Shown piece after piece: positions 5,188 through 6,987 of a DNA stretch of 6,987 nt. The first letter of the stretch is position 1. Every line of letters starts with the position of its first letter. Source of the stretch: DASTRU01 sp035761045 (GTDB lineage: Bacteria; Pseudomonadota; Gammaproteobacteria; Burkholderiales; Burkholderiaceae_E); NCBI GenBank assembly GCA_035761045.1, contig DASTRU010000135.1, forward strand, positions 1 through 6,987. The letters run 5' to 3'. The notes under the pieces are model-generated. The model made no database searches. It was given only the letters and a program-made list of their open reading frames with translations, and was not told the origin of the DNA. Position numbers and translations under genes: made by a program.

Positions 5188-6201
5188 GTGTCCGATTCCA
5201 TGACCGCACCCGCTTCCAATCCGACCAAGCCTTCCGATCTTCATTGCAATCAACCGCCCATCGCGCCGGCCCAGCAAGCGTCGCGTCGCGTATTGCGCGT
5301 GCTCGTGCTGACCTTCGCATGCATGCTGGCCGAAATCGCCTTTGGCGTAATCACCAACTCGATGGCTTTGTTAGCCGATGGCTGGCACATGGGCACCCAC
5401 GTGGTTGCGTTCGCGATTACCTTGATCGCGTACCGGCTTTCGTCCCGGTTCTCGCAAGACATGCGTTACGCGCGGCTCTTTTGTTGGGGGCCATGGAAGA
5501 TCGAGGTGTTGGGCGGCTTCACGAGCGGCCTGCTATTGATGGTCGTGGCTGCCGCCGTGGTGTGGGAATCAATCCTGCGCTTGGCTCAACCCACCGCGAT
5601 CGCCTTCAACGAAGCCATGGTCGTGGCCGCCGTGGGCCTGGCGGTCAATATGTTGAGCGCATGGTGGTTGCATGGTGGCAAGGCGCATGAGCACGGCCAT
5701 TCGCACGACCACGATCACCACCACCATCATCATCATGGCGACCACGCCCAGGCGCACGACGACCACGCCGATTTGAATTTGCGCGGCGCGTACTTGCATG
5801 TGCTCGCGGACGCGGCGACGTCGATACTCGCGATCGTCGCGCTATTTGGCGGTCAAACATTTGGGTGGACGTGGCTCGATCCAGCGGTCGGCTTAGTCGG
5901 CGCCGCTCTTATCACCGCGTGGGCGATTGGACTCATGCGCGACACCGCGCGCGTGCTGCTCGACGCGGAGATGGATACCTCGCTTGTCGATAAGGTGCGC
6001 GGCACGCTGACCGATGGCGCCACGCGTATCGTGGACTTGCACGTATGGCGAGTGGGACGCACGCATTACTCGGTGGCCGTATCGCTTGAGGCGCGCGAAC
6101 CACGCGCGAGCGATTGGTATCGCGAACGGCTCGCCGCGCACGCGGAGATCGTGCACGCCACGATCGAGGTCAACCCCACGCGCGCCGCCGCGCTTTCTTA
6201 A
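5188..6201 (+). CDS. dmeF: Cation diffusion facilitator (CDF) metal efflux transporter, DmeF type
   Basis: 337 residues; an inner-membrane antiporter expected to export divalent metal (Co2+, Ni2+, perhaps Zn2+ in the DmeF group) against protons. Six membrane segments can be seen at roughly 35-55, 57-82, 108-130, 142-162, 200-221 and 229-250, followed by the cytoplasmic CDF domain (about 260-332). Site residues: ADGWHMGTH in segment 2 (Asp64, His67, His71) and HVLAD in segment 5 (His204, Asp208). The loop between segments 4 and 5 (162-193) has 16 His, including seven in a row. NSMALLADGWHMGTH, LRGAYLHVLADAATSILAI and TARVLLDAEMD are typical of DmeF. Start GTG at 5188 is supported by AAAAGG (5173-5178) nine bases upstream; ATG 5200 is an alternative. 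The family is certain, the metal less so; no RcnR/CsoR-type repressor gene is in view. It is the first gene of a likely two-gene operon. Confidence 0.93.
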   Translation: MSDSMTAPASNPTKPSDLHCNQPPIAPAQQASRRVLRVLVLTFACMLAEIAFGVITNSMALLADGWHMGTHVVAFAITLIAYRLSSRFSQDMRYARLFCWGPWKIEVLGGFTSGLLLMVVAAAVVWESILRLAQPTAIAFNEAMVVAAVGLAVNMLSAWWLHGGKAHEHGHSHDHDHHHHHHHGDHAQAHDDHADLNLRGAYLHVLADAATSILAIVALFGGQTFGWTWLDPAVGLVGAALITAWAIGLMRDTARVLLDAEMDTSLVDKVRGTLTDGATRIVDLHVWRVGRTHYSVAVSLEAREPRASDWYRERLAAHAEIVHATIEVNPTRAAALS

Positions 6202-6214
6202 AGGCACGTTCATC

Positions 6215-6987
6215 GTGACCCCCTCGGCCGATCCTAAGTCTTCGCACCCCGCCTCTCGTTACGACGTCGTCATCATCGGCGGCGGACACAACGGACTCGT
6301 ATGCGCGGCGTATCTCGCCGCCGAGGGCTTGTCGGTATGCATCGTCGAGCGACGGTCCATCGTGGGAGGCGCCGCGGTCACCGAGGAATTCGCGCCCGGA
6401 TTTCGCAACTCGATCGCGAGTTACACCGTGTCCTTGCTTCATCCGCGCGTCATTCGCGATTTACGTCTCATCCAACATGGATTGCGCATCGTCGAGCGGC
6501 CCTTCGCTAATTTTTTGCCATTACCTAGCGGTCAATGCTTTCGTTTGGGCGGCGGCCTGGCCGCCACGCAAGCCGAAGTCGCGCGCTTTAGCGCTCGCGA
6601 TGCCGAACGGCTGCCCGCGTATTACGCAATGCTCGATCGCGCCGTCGCGGCCTTGCGCGAACTCAATGTGCGCACGCCGCCCGCCGTGGGCGCGCATGCG
6701 CGGACCGGTGATTGGCTCGCCGGGCTGCAAGCGGCCATGACGATGCGTGGCTTGGACGCCGCGACGCGTCGCGATCTCTTGGACTTGTTCACGCGATCGG
6801 CTGGCGATTTACTCGACGCTTGGTTCGAGTCCGATCCGCTGAAGGCCGCGCTGGGGTGGGATTCCGTCGTCGGTAACTTCGCATCGCCGTATGCGCCCGG
6901 CTCGGCCTATGTGTTGTTGCATCACGTCTTTGGCGAGGTCAATGGCAAGAGCGGCACGTGGGGCCACGCGATCGGCGGCATGGGCGC
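6215..6987 (+). CDS. FAD-dependent oxidoreductase, phytoene-dehydrogenase-like (COG1233), 3' end outside window
   Basis: 257 codons are visible of a family usually around 500-550 residues. YDVVIIGGGHNGLVCAAYLA (16-35) is a dinucleotide-binding Rossmann motif (GxGxxG variant GGGHNG, 22-27), with Glu45 in IVERR as the probable ribose-binding acid. It is followed by VGGAAVTEEFAPGFRNS (50-66), typical of amine oxidase/phytoene desaturase relatives. Near the window end GNFASPYAPGSAYVLLHHVFGEVNGKSGTWGHAIGGMG matches the conserved middle of this COG1233 (PYROXD2-like) subfamily. The substrate is unknown, and nothing nearby suggests carotenoid synthesis. Start GTG 6215 is supported by AAAGG (6200-6204), which overlaps the last bases of the exporter stop codon; no ATG is available. 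The 13-bp gap indicates co-transcription with the exporter. The translation was read directly from the sequence. Confidence 0.92.
   Translation, partial: MTPSADPKSSHPASRYDVVIIGGGHNGLVCAAYLAAEGLSVCIVERRSIVGGAAVTEEFAPGFRNSIASYTVSLLHPRVIRDLRLIQHGLRIVERPFANFLPLPSGQCFRLGGGLAATQAEVARFSARDAERLPAYYAMLDRAVAALRELNVRTPPAVGAHARTGDWLAGLQAAMTMRGLDAATRRDLLDLFTRSAGDLLDAWFESDPLKAALGWDSVVGNFASPYAPGSAYVLLHHVFGEVNGKSGTWGHAIGGMG

Noticed and set aside
5569..5860. Minus-strand open frames opposite the His-rich loop
   Set aside because: Their Val/Met-rich and Arg-rich translations are the complement of the CAC/CAT tract in the exporter gene, with no independent support.
6301..6740. Plus-strand open frames of 69 and 87 codons
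   Set aside because: They overlap the FAD oxidoreductase in other frames; the oxidoreductase frame from 6215 is uninterrupted and carries conserved motifs.

Overview
The window is GC-rich (roughly 60% by eye), tightly packed bacterial chromosomal DNA. Codon use is dominated by GCG, CGC, GTG/GTC and CTG/TTG. The protein families and the GTG starts preceded by AAGG-type ribosome binding sites point to a member of the Pseudomonadota, most likely a betaproteobacterium. No rRNA, tRNA, CRISPR array, insertion sequence or phage gene was found.

Layout. Positions 1-2578 (minus strand) hold the first 859 codons of a large signal-transduction ATPase regulator (MalT-like STAND ATPase, helical repeats, start of a C-terminal BTAD/OmpR-type winged helix). 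Its 3' end lies beyond position 1. Upstream of it on the same strand, after about 140 bp with a palindrome and short direct repeats, is a 231-residue protein with one membrane anchor and a degenerate Mrr-like (PD-(D/E)XK fold) domain (2717-3412). Divergent from it is a 135-residue DUF2237 protein (3479-3886, plus). A structured intergenic stretch then leads into a small LuxR-type (GerE helix-turn-helix) regulator with a very strong ribosome binding site (4002-4463, plus). Convergent to that is an HNH endonuclease (4500-5057, minus). Divergent from the HNH gene is a probable two-gene operon on the plus strand: a DmeF-type cation diffusion facilitator with a His-rich loop (5188-6201) and, 13 bp later, a COG1233 (phytoene-dehydrogenase-like) FAD oxidoreductase that runs off the window (6215-6987).

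How the genes work together. The window looks like ordinary core or housekeeping-accessory chromosome with two transcription regulators, a metal (Co/Ni/Zn-class) exporter and several poorly characterised conserved proteins. Only the exporter and oxidoreductase have the spacing of an operon. The regulators have no visible target assignment. I see no convincing new multi-gene system.

Main points for annotators. The large regulator on the minus strand has no stop within the window and is easy to miss. A 3.8-kb stop-free plus-strand frame (29-3886) lies exactly antisense to it and to the Mrr-like gene, and only its last 408 bases (3479-3886) are a real gene. The best candidates for follow-up are the membrane-anchored Mrr-like protein that appears to have lost its catalytic lysine, the palindromes and repeats upstream of the STAND regulator, and the hairpin that overlaps the ribosome binding site of the LuxR-type gene.
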